In this document: positions 45,305 through 55,015 of the stretch, one piece after another
Position numbering within the stretch: the first letter of the stretch is position 1
Layout: every line of letters starts with the position of its first letter
Source of the DNA: Lutimaribacter saemankumensis
Lineage (GTDB): Bacteria; Pseudomonadota; Alphaproteobacteria; Rhodobacterales; Rhodobacteraceae
Assembly (NCBI RefSeq): GCF_900100005.1
Contig: NZ_FNEB01000007.1
Coordinates: 179,397 to 243,396, forward strand
Direction of reading: 5' to 3'
DNA length: 64,000 nt
Made by a program: the position numbers and the translations under genes
Notes under the pieces: model-generated
What the model was told of the DNA's origin: nothing
Databases searched by the model: none
Seen by the model: only the letters and a program-made list of their open reading frames with translations

Positions 45305-46093
45305 ATGACCGACTGGGGCACTTACCTCGAAACGATGCGCAGCCAGGCGCCGCTGGTGCAGAACATCACCAACTATGTCGCGATGAACGTCATGGCGAAT
45401 GTCATGCTGGCGGCGGGCGCGTCCCCCGCGATGGTGCATGACGAAGCCGAGTCTGGCGAGTTCGCCGCCATCGCGCAGGCGTTGACCGTGAATATCGGCA
45501 CGCTCAGCCCCCACTGGCTGCGCGGGATGGAGGCGGCGGCCCGCGCCACGCGCGAAGCGGGCAAGCCCTGGGTGCTCGACCCGGTGGCCGTGGGTGCGAC
45601 CGCCCTGCGCCGCAGCGCGGGTGCGCGCCTGCTGGCGCTGAAGCCGACCGTCATTCGCGGGAATGCGTCCGAGGTGCTGGCGCTGGCCGGGGCAGATGCC
45701 GCCGGCAAGGGGGCGGATGCCGCCGACAGCGTGGCCGCTGCCGAAGACGCTGCTTGTGCCCTTGCACTTCAGACCGGCGGCGTGGTCGCCGTGACCGGGG
45801 CGCAGGATTTCGTAACCGATGGCGACACGGCCTGGCGCATCGACAATGGCCATCCCCTGATGCCGCGCATCACCGTCATGGGCTGTTCGCTGACCGGTGT
45901 GGTGGGCGCGTTCCTCGTCGGGCAGGACGCATTGCCTGCGACCGTTGCCGCGCTGGCTTATTACGGCTTGGCGGGTGAACGCGCGGGTGCGGCGGCGCAG
46001 GGGCCTGGGTCTTTCCAGCCAGCATTCCTGGACGCGCTTTACACCTTGGGGCCCGACGACGTGACACGCGGCGTAAAGGTCACCCAGGCATGA
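45305..46093 (+). CDS. thiM: hydroxyethylthiazole kinase
   Basis: 262 residues of the ribokinase-like ThiM family: QNITNYVAMNVMAN near 19-32, WVLDPVAVGAT near 96-106, and GNASEVLALAG. It ends with the VTGAQDFVTDG...MGCSLTGVVGAF segment, where the usual anion-hole GTGC reads GCSL. It phosphorylates the thiazole alcohol for thiamine salvage. First gene of thiMED, under the plus-strand riboswitch, with SD GGAAGGAG. ATGA overlap to thiE. Confidence 0.95.
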   Translation: MTDWGTYLETMRSQAPLVQNITNYVAMNVMANVMLAAGASPAMVHDEAESGEFAAIAQALTVNIGTLSPHWLRGMEAAARATREAGKPWVLDPVAVGATALRRSAGARLLALKPTVIRGNASEVLALAGADAAGKGADAADSVAAAEDAACALALQTGGVVAVTGAQDFVTDGDTAWRIDNGHPLMPRITVMGCSLTGVVGAFLVGQDALPATVAALAYYGLAGERAGAAAQGPGSFQPAFLDALYTLGPDDVTRGVKVTQA

Positions 46094-46695
46094 GCATCGG
46101 GATTTATTTCGTAACCCCCGACGGGTGCGACGACGCGCTGGTGCGTGCGGCGCTCGCCGGTGGGGCGGGCATGATCCAACTGCGCGACAAAACCGCAACC
46201 GATGCCGAAATGACCGCGCAAGCCCGGCGGCTGCTGCCCTTGTGCAAGGCCGGCGGTGTCCCCCTGATCGTGAACGACCGGCTTGACGTGGCGCTTGCCA
46301 GCGGGGCGGACGGTTTGCACATGGGCCATGGCGACGGCGATCCGGCCCGGATGCGCGCGGCGCTTGGCCCCGGCCGGCATCTCGGCCTGTCGATCGAAAT
46401 GTCCGATCAGCTTGGTGGCATGCCTGCCCAAGGTATCACCCTGATCGGTATAGGCCCCGTCCACGCGACCGCGACCAAGCCCGACCACGCCGCGCCGCTT
46501 GGCCCGGACGGCGCGGCGCGGATCGCGCGGCGCAGCCCTGTTCCCGCCGTTGCCATCGGCGGCTTGTCGGCCACCGACATTCCCACACTGAAACGCGCGG
46601 GTTTCGCCGGGGTCGCCGTTGTGTCGGCCATCGCCTCGGCGCCCGATCCCGAGGCGGCCACCCGCGCACTTGTCCAAGACTGGAGAACCGCATGA
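46090..46695 (+). CDS. thiE: thiamine-phosphate synthase
   Basis: 201-residue TIM-barrel enzyme joining HMP-PP and thiazole phosphate. Signatures: MIQLRDKTATD near 30-40, IVNDRLDVALASGADGLHMG near 57-76, and a C-terminal AIGGLSATDIP phosphate-binding loop. Overlaps thiM and thiD by ATGA on both sides. Confidence 0.95.
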   Translation: MSIGIYFVTPDGCDDALVRAALAGGAGMIQLRDKTATDAEMTAQARRLLPLCKAGGVPLIVNDRLDVALASGADGLHMGHGDGDPARMRAALGPGRHLGLSIEMSDQLGGMPAQGITLIGIGPVHATATKPDHAAPLGPDGAARIARRSPVPAVAIGGLSATDIPTLKRAGFAGVAVVSAIASAPDPEAATRALVQDWRTA

Positions 46696-47486
46696 TCCCC
46701 AATATCCTTTCCATCGCAGGCTCCGACCCGTCCGGCGGGGCGGGCATCCAGGCCGATATCAAGGCGATCAGCGCCAATGGCGGATACGCCATGGCGGCAA
46801 TAACCGCATTGACGGCGCAGAACACCCAAGGCGTGCAGGGCGCGCAGTTGATCGCACCCGATTTCGTCGCGGCGCAGGTCGCATCGGTTTTCGACGATAT
46901 CCGCGTGGATGCCGTGAAGATCGGGATGCTCGGGGACGCCGCGATTGCGCAATCCGTGGCGGGTGCCTTGCAGGGCCGCGACGTGCCCATCGTGCTCGAC
47001 CCGGTCATGGTCGCCAAGGGCGGTGACAGGCTGCTGGCGGCGGATGCCGTTGCGGTTCTGCGCGACATCCTGCTGCCCATGGCCACGGCCGTCACGCCGA
47101 ACCTTCCCGAAGCGGCCGACCTTCTGGGTATGGCCGAGGCCGCGTCACGCGACGAGATGGTCACCCAGGCACAGGCGCTTCTTGCGCTTGGTCCGAGGGC
47201 CGTCCTGCTCAAGGGTGGGCACCTGTCGGGGGATGACAGCCCGGACCTTTTGTTGACGGCGGATGCTGCGCATTGGCTGCCCGGGCCACGGATCGGCACG
47301 CGCAACACGCACGGCACCGGTTGCACATTGTCTTCGGCCCTGGCCACCCAGCTTGCGCTGACGGGCGATCCTTTGGCCGCCGCCCGCGCGGCCAAGACCT
47401 ATGTCCAGCGGGCGATTGGTGCGGCGGACGGTCTGCAGGTCGGACAGGGGCAGGGACCGGTCGATCATTTCCACGGGCTGCGCTGA
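46692..47486 (+). CDS. thiD: hydroxymethylpyrimidine (phospho)kinase
   Basis: 264 residues. SIAGSDPSGGAGIQADIK near 7-24 binds HMP, VLDPVMVAKGGDRL near 98-111 and NTHGTGCTLSSALAT near 207-221 is the anion hole with the catalytic region. It provides HMP-PP to ThiE. Last gene of the thiMED operon. Confidence 0.95.
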   Translation: MIPNILSIAGSDPSGGAGIQADIKAISANGGYAMAAITALTAQNTQGVQGAQLIAPDFVAAQVASVFDDIRVDAVKIGMLGDAAIAQSVAGALQGRDVPIVLDPVMVAKGGDRLLAADAVAVLRDILLPMATAVTPNLPEAADLLGMAEAASRDEMVTQAQALLALGPRAVLLKGGHLSGDDSPDLLLTADAAHWLPGPRIGTRNTHGTGCTLSSALATQLALTGDPLAAARAAKTYVQRAIGAADGLQVGQGQGPVDHFHGLR

Positions 47487-47565
47487 CGCGTCGATGCCCG
47501 TTGCAATTGCGCCAGCCGCATCAATCGGGTAACCCCGCCCTGACCACATCCAAGGACAGGCGCCC

Positions 47566-48669
47566 ATGTCGCTCAATTCATTCGGCCATCTTTTCCGCGT
47601 CACCACCTGGGGCGAAAGCCACGGGCCCGCTTTGGGCGCGACGGTCGACGGGTGCCCGCCGGGTGTCGCCATAGACGAGGCGCAGATCCAGCACTGGCTC
47701 GACCGCCGCAAGCCGGGCCAGTCTAAATACACCACACAGCGCCGCGAACCCGACCAGGTAAGGATCCTGTCCGGCGTGTTCGAAGGGCAGACAACCGGCA
47801 CGCCGGTCCAGTTGATGATCGAAAACACCGACCAACGCTCCAAGGACTATTCCGAGATCGCCGAAAAGTTCCGCCCCGGTCATGCCGATATCACCTATTG
47901 GCAGAAATACGGCATCCGCGATTACCGCGGGGGCGGTCGCTCCAGCGCGCGGGAAACCGCGGCGCGCGTTGCCGCGGGCGGGCTGGCGCGGGCTGCGCTG
48001 AACGCGCTGGTGCCGGGGATCGAGATCAGGGGCTACATGACCCAGATCGGGCCGCATGGCATCGACCGCGACCGGTTCGACCCTGACCAGATCGACGCGA
48101 ACCCGTTCTGGTGCCCCGATGCCACTGCGGCCGGTGACTGGGCCGACTATCTTGATGGCCTGCGCAAATCCGGCAACTCGGTCGGCGCCGTGGTCGAGGT
48201 CGTGGCCCGCGGTGTGCCCGCCGGGCTGGGGGCGCCGGTCTATGGCAAACTCGATACCGACCTCGCCGCCGCGATGATGAGCATCAATGCCGTCAAGGGC
48301 GTCGAGATCGGCGAGGGCATGGCAGCCGCCACCCTGACCGGCGAGGAAAACGCCGACGAGATCTTCATGGGCAACGATGGACGGCCCGTCTATTCGTCGA
48401 ACCATGCGGGTGGCATCCTCGGTGGCATCAGCACCGGGCAGGACGTGGTGGTGCGCTTTGCCGTGAAACCCACCAGTTCGATCCTGAAGCCGCGCCAGAC
48501 AATCACCAAGTCGGGCGAGGCGGCCGAGATCATCACCAAGGGCCGCCACGACCCCTGCGTGGGCATCCGTGCGGTGCCCGTCGGCGAGGCGATGATGGCC
48601 TGCGTGATCCTTGACCATTTGCTTCTGCATCGCGGCCAGATCGGGGAAAACCGGGGCAGCATCGGGTGA
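47566..48669 (+). CDS. aroC: chorismate synthase
   Basis: A 367-residue FMN-dependent enzyme making chorismate from [19 protein letters not shown] near 8-22, RPGHADITY near 105-113, [19 protein letters not shown] near 125-143 and a C-terminal [13 protein letters not shown] are all family signatures. It starts 79 bp after thiD. Its stop overlaps the HD-domain gene start (GTGA). Confidence 0.97.
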   Translation: MSLNSFGHLFRVTTWGESHGPALGATVDGCPPGVAIDEAQIQHWLDRRKPGQSKYTTQRREPDQVRILSGVFEGQTTGTPVQLMIENTDQRSKDYSEIAEKFRPGHADITYWQKYGIRDYRGGGRSSARETAARVAAGGLARAALNALVPGIEIRGYMTQIGPHGIDRDRFDPDQIDANPFWCPDATAAGDWADYLDGLRKSGNSVGAVVEVVARGVPAGLGAPVYGKLDTDLAAAMMSINAVKGVEIGEGMAAATLTGEENADEIFMGNDGRPVYSSNHAGGILGGISTGQDVVVRFAVKPTSSILKPRQTITKSGEAAEIITKGRHDPCVGIRAVPVGEAMMACVILDHLLLHRGQIGENRGSIG

Positions 48670-49331
48670 CCGACGATCTGCGCCAAAGGCTCCGCGCGGT
48701 TGCCGGGGCCGCGATGGCGCAGGACAGCGCCCATGACCTTGCACATCTCGACCGCGTTTGGGCCAACGCGCAGGCCATCGCAGAGGGAGAGGGCGGGGCG
48801 GACACGCCCATTCTTTGCGCCGCCGCCTACCTGCATGATCTGGTAAACCTGCCAAAGGACGCGCCCGACCGCGCGCGGGCTTCGGCCATGTCGGCCAGCG
48901 CGGCCCGACCCCACCTGCAGGCGCTGGGGTTTGGGCCGGACCGCGTCGCCGCCGTTCAGCACGCGATAGAGGCGCATAGTTTCTCGGCCGGGATCACGCC
49001 CGAAACCCACGAGGCGCGCATCCTGCGCGATGCCGACCGGTTGGACGCGCTGGGCGCAATCGGTGTCGCCCGCGCCTTCGCCGTGTCGGGGGCGCTGGAT
49101 CGTGCGCTTTACCATCCGGGCGACCCCTTTGCCGCGACACGCGTGCCCGACGATGGCACTTTCGCGCTGGATCACTGGCCCGCGAAACTGCTGCGTCTGC
49201 CCGACGGGATGACAACGGCCACAGGCCAGCGCATCGCGCGTGACCGTATCGCCGTCATGCTGCGTTTCGCGCACGATCTGGCGGATGAGATCGGCCACGA
49301 TGCAAACGGGTGGAGCGCCGGCGATGTTTGA
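48666..49331 (+). CDS. HD-domain phosphohydrolase
   Basis: 221 residues; GTG start inside the aroC stop (GTGA). The HD fold is visible: [10 protein letters not shown] near 23-32 gives the first His, [10 protein letters not shown] near 52-61 the His-Asp pair, HAIEAHSF near 99-106, and [12 protein letters not shown] near 119-130 the last Asp. Substrate could be a nucleotide; not determinable. It overlaps the AEC transporter gene by 8 bp, making aroC-HD-transporter one transcript. Confidence 0.87.
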   Translation: MTDDLRQRLRAVAGAAMAQDSAHDLAHLDRVWANAQAIAEGEGGADTPILCAAAYLHDLVNLPKDAPDRARASAMSASAARPHLQALGFGPDRVAAVQHAIEAHSFSAGITPETHEARILRDADRLDALGAIGVARAFAVSGALDRALYHPGDPFAATRVPDDGTFALDHWPAKLLRLPDGMTTATGQRIARDRIAVMLRFAHDLADEIGHDANGWSAGDV

Positions 49332-50268
49332 CGTTCTCGGTATCGTCTTTCCGATCTTCGCCGCAGCCGGGCTTGGGTTCGGGCTGGTGCGTTTCAATGT
49401 GTTCAACCAGGCAGACATGCGTGTTCTGGGCCGCTATGTCCTGAATATCGCTCTGCCGGCGCTGTTATGCGGGGCGATTGCCCGGCGTGACCTGTCCGAG
49501 GTGCTGAATGCCGGCTACATGTGGGTGTTCGCGCTGGGCGGGCTGGCGACGATCACGATCATGTATCTTTGGGTCTGGCTGCAGGGTGTCGGGCCGGCAC
49601 GACGCGGCGTGGCGGCGATGGGGGCATCCTGCCCCAATTCGGGCTATGTCGGGTATCCCGTCATGCTGCTGGTCTTCCCGGATTTTGCCGGGGTGATCCT
49701 TGCGCTCAATTTCATCGTCGAGAATTTCCTGCTGATCCCGATCTGCCTGATGCTGATGGAGCTTTCGCGCCCGCGCGCAGGCCGTTCGCTGTTGCATGTG
49801 CTGGGGTCGGTCTTCCTGAACCTGCTCAAACGTCCGATGGTTCTGGGCCTTTTGGCAGGCTTCGCCATATCGCTGAGCGGACTGGCCTTGCCGGGGCCGG
49901 TTCTGCGGGTTCTGGATATGCTTGCGGCCTCGTCCTCGGCGCTGGCGCTGGTGGTGATCGGCGGCTCGCTGGCCGGGCTCAGCGTGGCAGGCGACAAGCT
50001 TTTGGGCAGCCAGATCGCTCTGGGCAAGCTGGTGCTGCATCCCGCACTGGTCGCGGGGGCGCTGGTCTTGTTGCCGATGCTGGGCCTGCCTGTGCCCGAT
50101 GGAACGCTTGCCACCGCCGTGGTCTTGTCCGCCGCGATGCCGATGTTCGGAATCTACCCGATCCTCGCACAGGAGTACGGGCATGAGGGGTTGGCCTCGC
50201 TCTCACTGATGCTGGCCACGACAGGCGCGGCCGTGACGCTGTCGGTGCTGCTGGCGTGGATGGTCTGA
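49324..50268 (+). CDS. AEC (auxin efflux carrier) family transporter
   Basis: 314 residues with about ten hydrophobic segments. SCPNSGYVGYPVM is the conserved mid-protein motif of the PIN-like/AEC family and SAAMPMFGIYPILAQEYG its C-terminal counterpart. It would export or import a small organic acid such as malate or malonate; the substrate is unknown. The start chosen is ATG 49324, overlapping the HD gene by 8 bp. Convergent with the FAD oxidoreductase gene. Confidence 0.88.
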   Translation: MFDVLGIVFPIFAAAGLGFGLVRFNVFNQADMRVLGRYVLNIALPALLCGAIARRDLSEVLNAGYMWVFALGGLATITIMYLWVWLQGVGPARRGVAAMGASCPNSGYVGYPVMLLVFPDFAGVILALNFIVENFLLIPICLMLMELSRPRAGRSLLHVLGSVFLNLLKRPMVLGLLAGFAISLSGLALPGPVLRVLDMLAASSSALALVVIGGSLAGLSVAGDKLLGSQIALGKLVLHPALVAGALVLLPMLGLPVPDGTLATAVVLSAAMPMFGIYPILAQEYGHEGLASLSLMLATTGAAVTLSVLLAWMV

Positions 50269-50274
50269 GGCAGC

Positions 50275-51303
50275 TCAGGCGCGGAAGCCGTCGGGAATGG
50301 CGTCACGGCCATCCAGCACCAGATCGGCCATCACCTGCGCCACCTTCGGGGCCATGCCGAACCCGATCTTGAACCCGCCATTCGCGATGAACTGCCCCGG
50401 ATAAAGGGGATGCCCCCCCAGAACCGGTGCGCGCGATTTCGAACGTGGCCGCACCCCGGCCCAACGCTCGATCTCCGGTGCATCCCGCAAGGCCGGAACA
50501 GCGGCGCGGGCCTTGTCCAGCACGGCGTCCAATTGGGCATCCGTGGTGTCGGGCGCGTCGTAGTCGCGCTCGCTGGTCGATCCCACCGCAACGGTGCCAT
50601 CGGCATGAGGCACGACATGCACGCCGTCGACGAAAAGTTGCGGCGCATCCCGGCGGTCCAGTTGCAGAAGAGCCGCCTGCCCCTTGACCCCGTTGCCGAA
50701 GGTCGCGCCCATTGCGCGGCTGATTTCTTCCAGCCCGGCGACACCGGTGGCCCAGACGACGGCCCCCTGATCGGGCGCCTGAGCTACAACCTCGGTCCCC
50801 CGCGATTGCAGCGCGGCCACCAGCGCGGCGCAGGCGTGGCGGGGATGCATCCGGGCGCTCAGCGTGTCGTGGATCAGCCAGCCGGTGGGCGTGGCCGGCG
50901 CCCAGTCGCCCACGGAAACCGCGCGCTTTACCTGCCAAACCGCGCGGTTTTGCCAAAGTGCCTGCGCACCCTCTGCCCGGTCATGCGCCAGTTCCAGCCC
51001 GCGTTCGTCCATGACCGGTTGCAACCGCCCCGCCCGCGCATAGCCTGGATCGACCCCACCCGCCGCGGCAACCCCGGCCCAGAAGGTTTCGGCCATCAGC
51101 AGGCTGTCGAGCTGGAATGCCTTCTTGTCGTTCCAGTTCTCGGGCACATGCGGGGCCAGCGCGCCGACCAGGCCGCCGCTACTGCCTGCACCCGGCCCGT
51201 TGGGATCGACCACGCGCACGACGGCGCCCCGCTGGGTGCAGACCCAGGCGATCGACAGGCCGAAAATGCCAGCCCCGCGTATTGTCACGTCCACCATTGC
51301 CAT
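50275..51303 (-). CDS. FAD-dependent oxidoreductase (DAO fold), probably the oxidase half of a split MnmC
   Basis: 342 residues. N-terminal IRGAGIFGLSIAW binds FAD. The C-terminal WAGVRPRSKSRAPVLGG and NGGFKIGFGMAP are the DAO-family FAD closing elements. Its divergent neighbour is the MnmD methyltransferase; in E. coli the two activities form one MnmC protein. It would oxidatively remove the carboxymethyl group from cmnm5(s2)U34 in tRNA. A glycine/D-amino-acid oxidase role remains possible. ATG 51303 or 51297 can serve as start. Confidence 0.75.
   Translation of the reverse strand: MAMVDVTIRGAGIFGLSIAWVCTQRGAVVRVVDPNGPGAGSSGGLVGALAPHVPENWNDKKAFQLDSLLMAETFWAGVAAAGGVDPGYARAGRLQPVMDERGLELAHDRAEGAQALWQNRAVWQVKRAVSVGDWAPATPTGWLIHDTLSARMHPRHACAALVAALQSRGTEVVAQAPDQGAVVWATGVAGLEEISRAMGATFGNGVKGQAALLQLDRRDAPQLFVDGVHVVPHADGTVAVGSTSERDYDAPDTTDAQLDAVLDKARAAVPALRDAPEIERWAGVRPRSKSRAPVLGGHPLYPGQFIANGGFKIGFGMAPKVAQVMADLVLDGRDAIPDGFRA
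50916..50950. repeat. palindrome AAACCGCGCGGTTT copy 2, with a one-mismatch twin 21 bp away
   Basis: An exact copy lies at 50937-50950 and a one-base variant (AAACCGCGCGCTTT) at 50916-50929, both inside the FAD oxidoreductase gene. They encode Arg-Ala-Val in both cases, so the twin may reflect coding rather than a binding site. Confidence 0.4.
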
Positions 51304-51350
51304 TGCCCTGCCGCCGGTTCATCCTCGCCCCCGGTTTAAGGGAACGGACG

Positions 51351-52031
51351 ATGCAAGACCAGCGGGCGGACCTGGAATGGCGTGAGGGCGCGGTGCCGGT
51401 GTCGACCCGGTTCGACGATCCGTATTTCAGCCTGGAAAACGGGCTTGCGGAAACACGTCACACGTTCCTGGCGGGCAACGGCTTGCCGGCCCGTTTTCGT
51501 GACGGATTCCATATCGCCGAGCTGGGGTTCGGCACCGGGCTGAACGCGCTGGCCACGTTGCAGGCCTGGATGTCGGCAGGTGCGCCCGGACGGTTGGATT
51601 TCACAAGTTTCGAGGCTTACCCGATGGACGCCGCCGCCATGGAACAGGCACTGTCGGCGTTTCCCGAACTTGCGCCTTTGGCCACCCGGCTGATTGACGC
51701 CTGGGCCAGCGGCGCGCACCGGATCGACATGGGTCACGGCATGCTTTTGCATGTCGTCGCCGGCGATGCGCGCGAAACCCTGCCCGCGTGGGATGGCCGG
51801 GCGGATGCGTGGTTCCTGGACGGGTTTTCCCCGGCCAAGAACCCCGAGCTTTGGGGCTCTGACCTGATGCAGGCGGTGGCCGACCACACCGTGCCCGGTG
51901 GTACGGTCGCGACCTATACCGCGGCAGGGCATGTGCGGCGGGCGCTGGCCGCGGCCGGGCTTGCGGTCGAGCGTGTGCCGGGATACGGGCGCAAGCGTCA
52001 CATGACCTCCGCCAGAAAGCCGCAGCCATGA
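51351..52031 (+). CDS. mnmD: tRNA (mnm5s2U34)-methyltransferase MnmD
   Basis: 226 residues. SLENGLAETRHTFLAGNGL near 24-42 and IAELGFGTGLNALAT near 52-66 match the methyltransferase domain of MnmC, as does AWFLDGFSPAKNPELWG near 154-170. It methylates nm5U34 to mnm5U34 in tRNA. This stand-alone form is called MnmD. The in-frame stretch before 51351 overlaps the divergent oxidase gene and is rejected. It is coupled to a DMT transporter by ATGA. Confidence 0.92.
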   Translation: MQDQRADLEWREGAVPVSTRFDDPYFSLENGLAETRHTFLAGNGLPARFRDGFHIAELGFGTGLNALATLQAWMSAGAPGRLDFTSFEAYPMDAAAMEQALSAFPELAPLATRLIDAWASGAHRIDMGHGMLLHVVAGDARETLPAWDGRADAWFLDGFSPAKNPELWGSDLMQAVADHTVPGGTVATYTAAGHVRRALAAAGLAVERVPGYGRKRHMTSARKPQP

Positions 52032-52912
52032 CCAGCGCCTACGTGATGAAGGAATCGAATGCCCGGCTGGGCATCATGCTGATGGTGGCGACCACCTTCG
52101 TATTTGCGATGCAGGACGGGATCAGCCGGCACCTTGCGGGCGAATACAACGTGTTGATGGTGGTGATGATCCGCTACTGGTTTTTCGCGGCCTTCGTGAC
52201 GGCGGTTGCCGCACGAAAGGCGGGCGGGGTGCGCGCGGCGGCCGCCACCCGGCAGCCCTGGCTGCAATCCTTCCGCGCGGTGCTGCTGGTGGCAGAGATC
52301 TGCGTGGCCATCTGGGGGTTCACAATCCTCGGTCTGGTCGAAAGCCATGCGGTTTTCGCCTGCTACCCGCTGCTGATCGCGGCGCTATCCGGCCCGGTTC
52401 TGGGTGAATCGGTGGGCTGGCGGCGCTGGACGGCGATCGGCGTCGGGTTCCTTGGCATCGTGATCATCCTCGAACCGGGGTTCGGCGTGTTTCAGCCTGC
52501 GGCCATCATCCCGCTGGTGTCGGCGCTGATGTTCGCGCTCTACGGCCTGCTGACGCGCTATGCCGCGCGCAAGGACAGCGCCGCGACCTCGTTTTTCTGG
52601 ACCGGGACCGTGGGCATGGTTGCCATGACCGCCGTTGGCGCGTGGTATTGGGAGCCGATGACCGGCGGCGACTGGATGTGGATGGGGCTGTTGTGCCTGA
52701 CCGGCGCGGGCGGGCATTTCCTGCTGATCAAGACATATGAGGTCGCCGAGGCCAGCGTGGTGCAGCCTTTCGCCTATTTCCAGCTTGTCTTTGCCTCGGT
52801 CATGGGCGTGATCCTGTTCGACGAGGTGATCCGCGCCAACGTGGCGGTCGGCGCGTCGATCATCGTGGCGGCGGGGCTGTTCACCTTCTGGCGGGAACGC
52901 CAGGCGCGCTAG
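52028..52912 (+). CDS. DMT superfamily (EamA) transporter
   Basis: 294 residues, ten predicted helices in two EamA repeats. The first repeat starts near LGIMLMVATTFVFAMQDGISR; the second begins VSALMFALYGLLTRYA and ends VAEASVVQPFAYFQLVF. Probably exports a metabolite. Co-translated with mnmD by ATGA, though a functional link is not obvious. Its stop overlaps the convergent transglycosylase stop by 4 bp. Confidence 0.88.
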   Translation: MTSAYVMKESNARLGIMLMVATTFVFAMQDGISRHLAGEYNVLMVVMIRYWFFAAFVTAVAARKAGGVRAAAATRQPWLQSFRAVLLVAEICVAIWGFTILGLVESHAVFACYPLLIAALSGPVLGESVGWRRWTAIGVGFLGIVIILEPGFGVFQPAAIIPLVSALMFALYGLLTRYAARKDSAATSFFWTGTVGMVAMTAVGAWYWEPMTGGDWMWMGLLCLTGAGGHFLLIKTYEVAEASVVQPFAYFQLVFASVMGVILFDEVIRANVAVGASIIVAAGLFTFWRERQAR

Positions 52913-54867
52913 CGCGTCGGCGGCAGCAAGGTCCGCCCCACCAGTTCCTGCGAAAACGGCACCGGGTGCGGATCGCGCCCCAGCCGCGCACGGTAGACCG
53001 GCAGGCTTTCCGACACGCGCATCACGTAGTTCCGTGTTTCGCGGAAGGGGATGTGTTCGATCCAGTCGACGATATCCATGCCCCCCTTGCGGGGATCCCC
53101 CTGTTCTTCCATCCAGCGTTCGGGCCGGGATGGCCCCGCGTTGTATGCTGCCGCCACCATGATCACGTTCGCATCGAAACGCACCGCCAGTTCGCCCAGA
53201 TACGCACTGCCGAGGATGGCGTTGTAGGATGGATCGTTCAGAACACGCGCGGGCTGATGATCGAGGCCGAGGCCGATTGCCACTTCGGCGGCGGTCGCCG
53301 GCATCAACTGCATCAACCCTTGTGCGCCCGCACCGCTGACGACGTTCGGGTCGAATTCGCTTTCGCGGCGGGCGATGGACAGCGCCATTTCGGCCGGCAC
53401 GGGCAGCTTCATGTCCTTGAGAGGGTGCAGGGCGTAATACGGGCCGGGCAGGGTGATGCCACGCGCGGCACCGGCCTTGCCGATCATCACCGACAGGTGC
53501 GGCTGCCCCAGGTCCTGCGCCATCTGGCCAAGCTGGCCCAACTGCGTGCGATCCAGCGACTCTGCCAGATGGGCGAAGAACCTCTCGGCCATCGACACCT
53601 GCCCGGCATTGAGCGCAAGGATGCCTGCGCGATAAACGCTGGAGGACGTGAAAGGCGCCGTACGCCAGTCGGGGAAGCTTTCGGTTCCGGCCAATGCCGG
53701 ATCGGGCGGCAGGCTGGCGCGCTCGGCGGCCAGCAGGCCGTAAAAGCTGGTCTGGTGTTCGGCCCCTTCGGAATAGGCCAGGCGCGCGGCCTCGGTATCG
53801 CCGAGCGCCTCTTGGGCGCGGCCGATCCAATATCCGGCCCGGCCCAGCGAAATCGGTGTTTCGACAGCCGCGCGGAACCTTTGGAAATGGTCCAGCGCCA
53901 GCGCCGGTTCCTTGAGATACGTTAGCGCGAGATACCCGGACAGCCATTCGAGATCGGCATAGTTCGATCCGCCCGTCAGCCAATGCGACGACGCCAGTGC
54001 ATATGCCTGCGCCGCCCGGCCCGCGCGCATTTCGGACCGCGCCAGGTATCGCCGCCAGCCTGCCCAGGATTCCGGTTGCCCCAACCCGTCGGTCGATGCC
54101 GACTGCGCCAGCAGCAGCGTGATCGCGTCGTCGGTGCGGCCCTTGCGGATACGCCAGTCGAACCGTTCATAGGCAAGGCCGGCGTCGGCGGCCAGATCGC
54201 CGGGCACCGCAGCGATCATCGCATCCACCCCGTCGCGGTCGCGACGCAGCGCGATCCGGGCCTTGGCAAGGGCCTGCCAACCTTCGTCTACCAGCGGCAG
54301 CATCCTTTCGGCGTCACCCGTCAGGCCACGCCATAGCGCCATGTCCAGCCGTGCCTGGTGATGGGGCTGCAGCAGCTTGCCATGCCGTTCCAGGAACGCG
54401 GTGTGTTCGTCGTCATCGAGTTCCAGCGTGCGCCAGGCCAGCACCAGGCCGATTTCCGCCGCGCCCTCGCGCCCCGAAGCGATAAGCGCACGGGCATGGG
54501 CCAGCGCGCCCGTGCCGGTTTGCGGAATCTGCCCGTCGAAAAACCGCAGCACCAGATCGTCGGGGGCCTCGGCAGTCATCGGTTCGATGCGCTTGCGCAG
54601 CAGCTCGAGCCCCGGCCAATCCCCGTTGCGATCCAGAAAGGCGACCGCCTCGGCCAGGGTGCCGCGGCCCGCACGCAGGCTGATCCATTCCACGATGTCC
54701 GGGGCCGGGTCGCCCGCGCGTTGCGCCAGGGTGCGCGCGGTGTCCCATTGACCGGTGCGCACGGCATCGAGCGCCGAGGCCAGCGGCTTTGGCCCCTCTT
54801 GCGCGGTGGCGGGAACGGCGAGGCCAAGGATCAGGATCAGCGTGATCCGGCGCAACATCTCTTGCAT
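52909..54867 (-). CDS. soluble lytic murein transglycosylase (Slt family)
   Basis: About 652 residues: signal peptide (LRRITLILILGLAVPATA-Q), an Ala-rich all-helical superhelix of ~430 residues, then the catalytic SLT domain. The catalytic Glu is in IARRESEFDPNVVSGAGAQG, followed by LMQLMPATA and VAAAYNAGPSRPERW. It cleaves peptidoglycan with anhydro-muramic acid formation in the periplasm. ATG 54867 (MQEMLRR) or ATG 54858 are the realistic starts; the further upstream frame overlaps the dapA promoter region. Confidence 0.9.
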   Translation of the reverse strand: MQEMLRRITLILILGLAVPATAQEGPKPLASALDAVRTGQWDTARTLAQRAGDPAPDIVEWISLRAGRGTLAEAVAFLDRNGDWPGLELLRKRIEPMTAEAPDDLVLRFFDGQIPQTGTGALAHARALIASGREGAAEIGLVLAWRTLELDDDEHTAFLERHGKLLQPHHQARLDMALWRGLTGDAERMLPLVDEGWQALAKARIALRRDRDGVDAMIAAVPGDLAADAGLAYERFDWRIRKGRTDDAITLLLAQSASTDGLGQPESWAGWRRYLARSEMRAGRAAQAYALASSHWLTGGSNYADLEWLSGYLALTYLKEPALALDHFQRFRAAVETPISLGRAGYWIGRAQEALGDTEAARLAYSEGAEHQTSFYGLLAAERASLPPDPALAGTESFPDWRTAPFTSSSVYRAGILALNAGQVSMAERFFAHLAESLDRTQLGQLGQMAQDLGQPHLSVMIGKAGAARGITLPGPYYALHPLKDMKLPVPAEMALSIARRESEFDPNVVSGAGAQGLMQLMPATAAEVAIGLGLDHQPARVLNDPSYNAILGSAYLGELAVRFDANVIMVAAAYNAGPSRPERWMEEQGDPRKGGMDIVDWIEHIPFRETRNYVMRVSESLPVYRARLGRDPHPVPFSQELVGRTLLPPTR

Positions 54868-55015
54868 TTTCTGCCCGAACAAAGGATAGAACGGCGCCAG
54901 CCTACCTTTGCCACCCGGCCGCTGCAATTCACGAACTTGGCAGTGCGGGACATCGGATCGGCGAGAAACAAATCTTCGGGTTGAATTGCCCGGTTGCGAA
55001 GAAAAGGAGCGTGTC

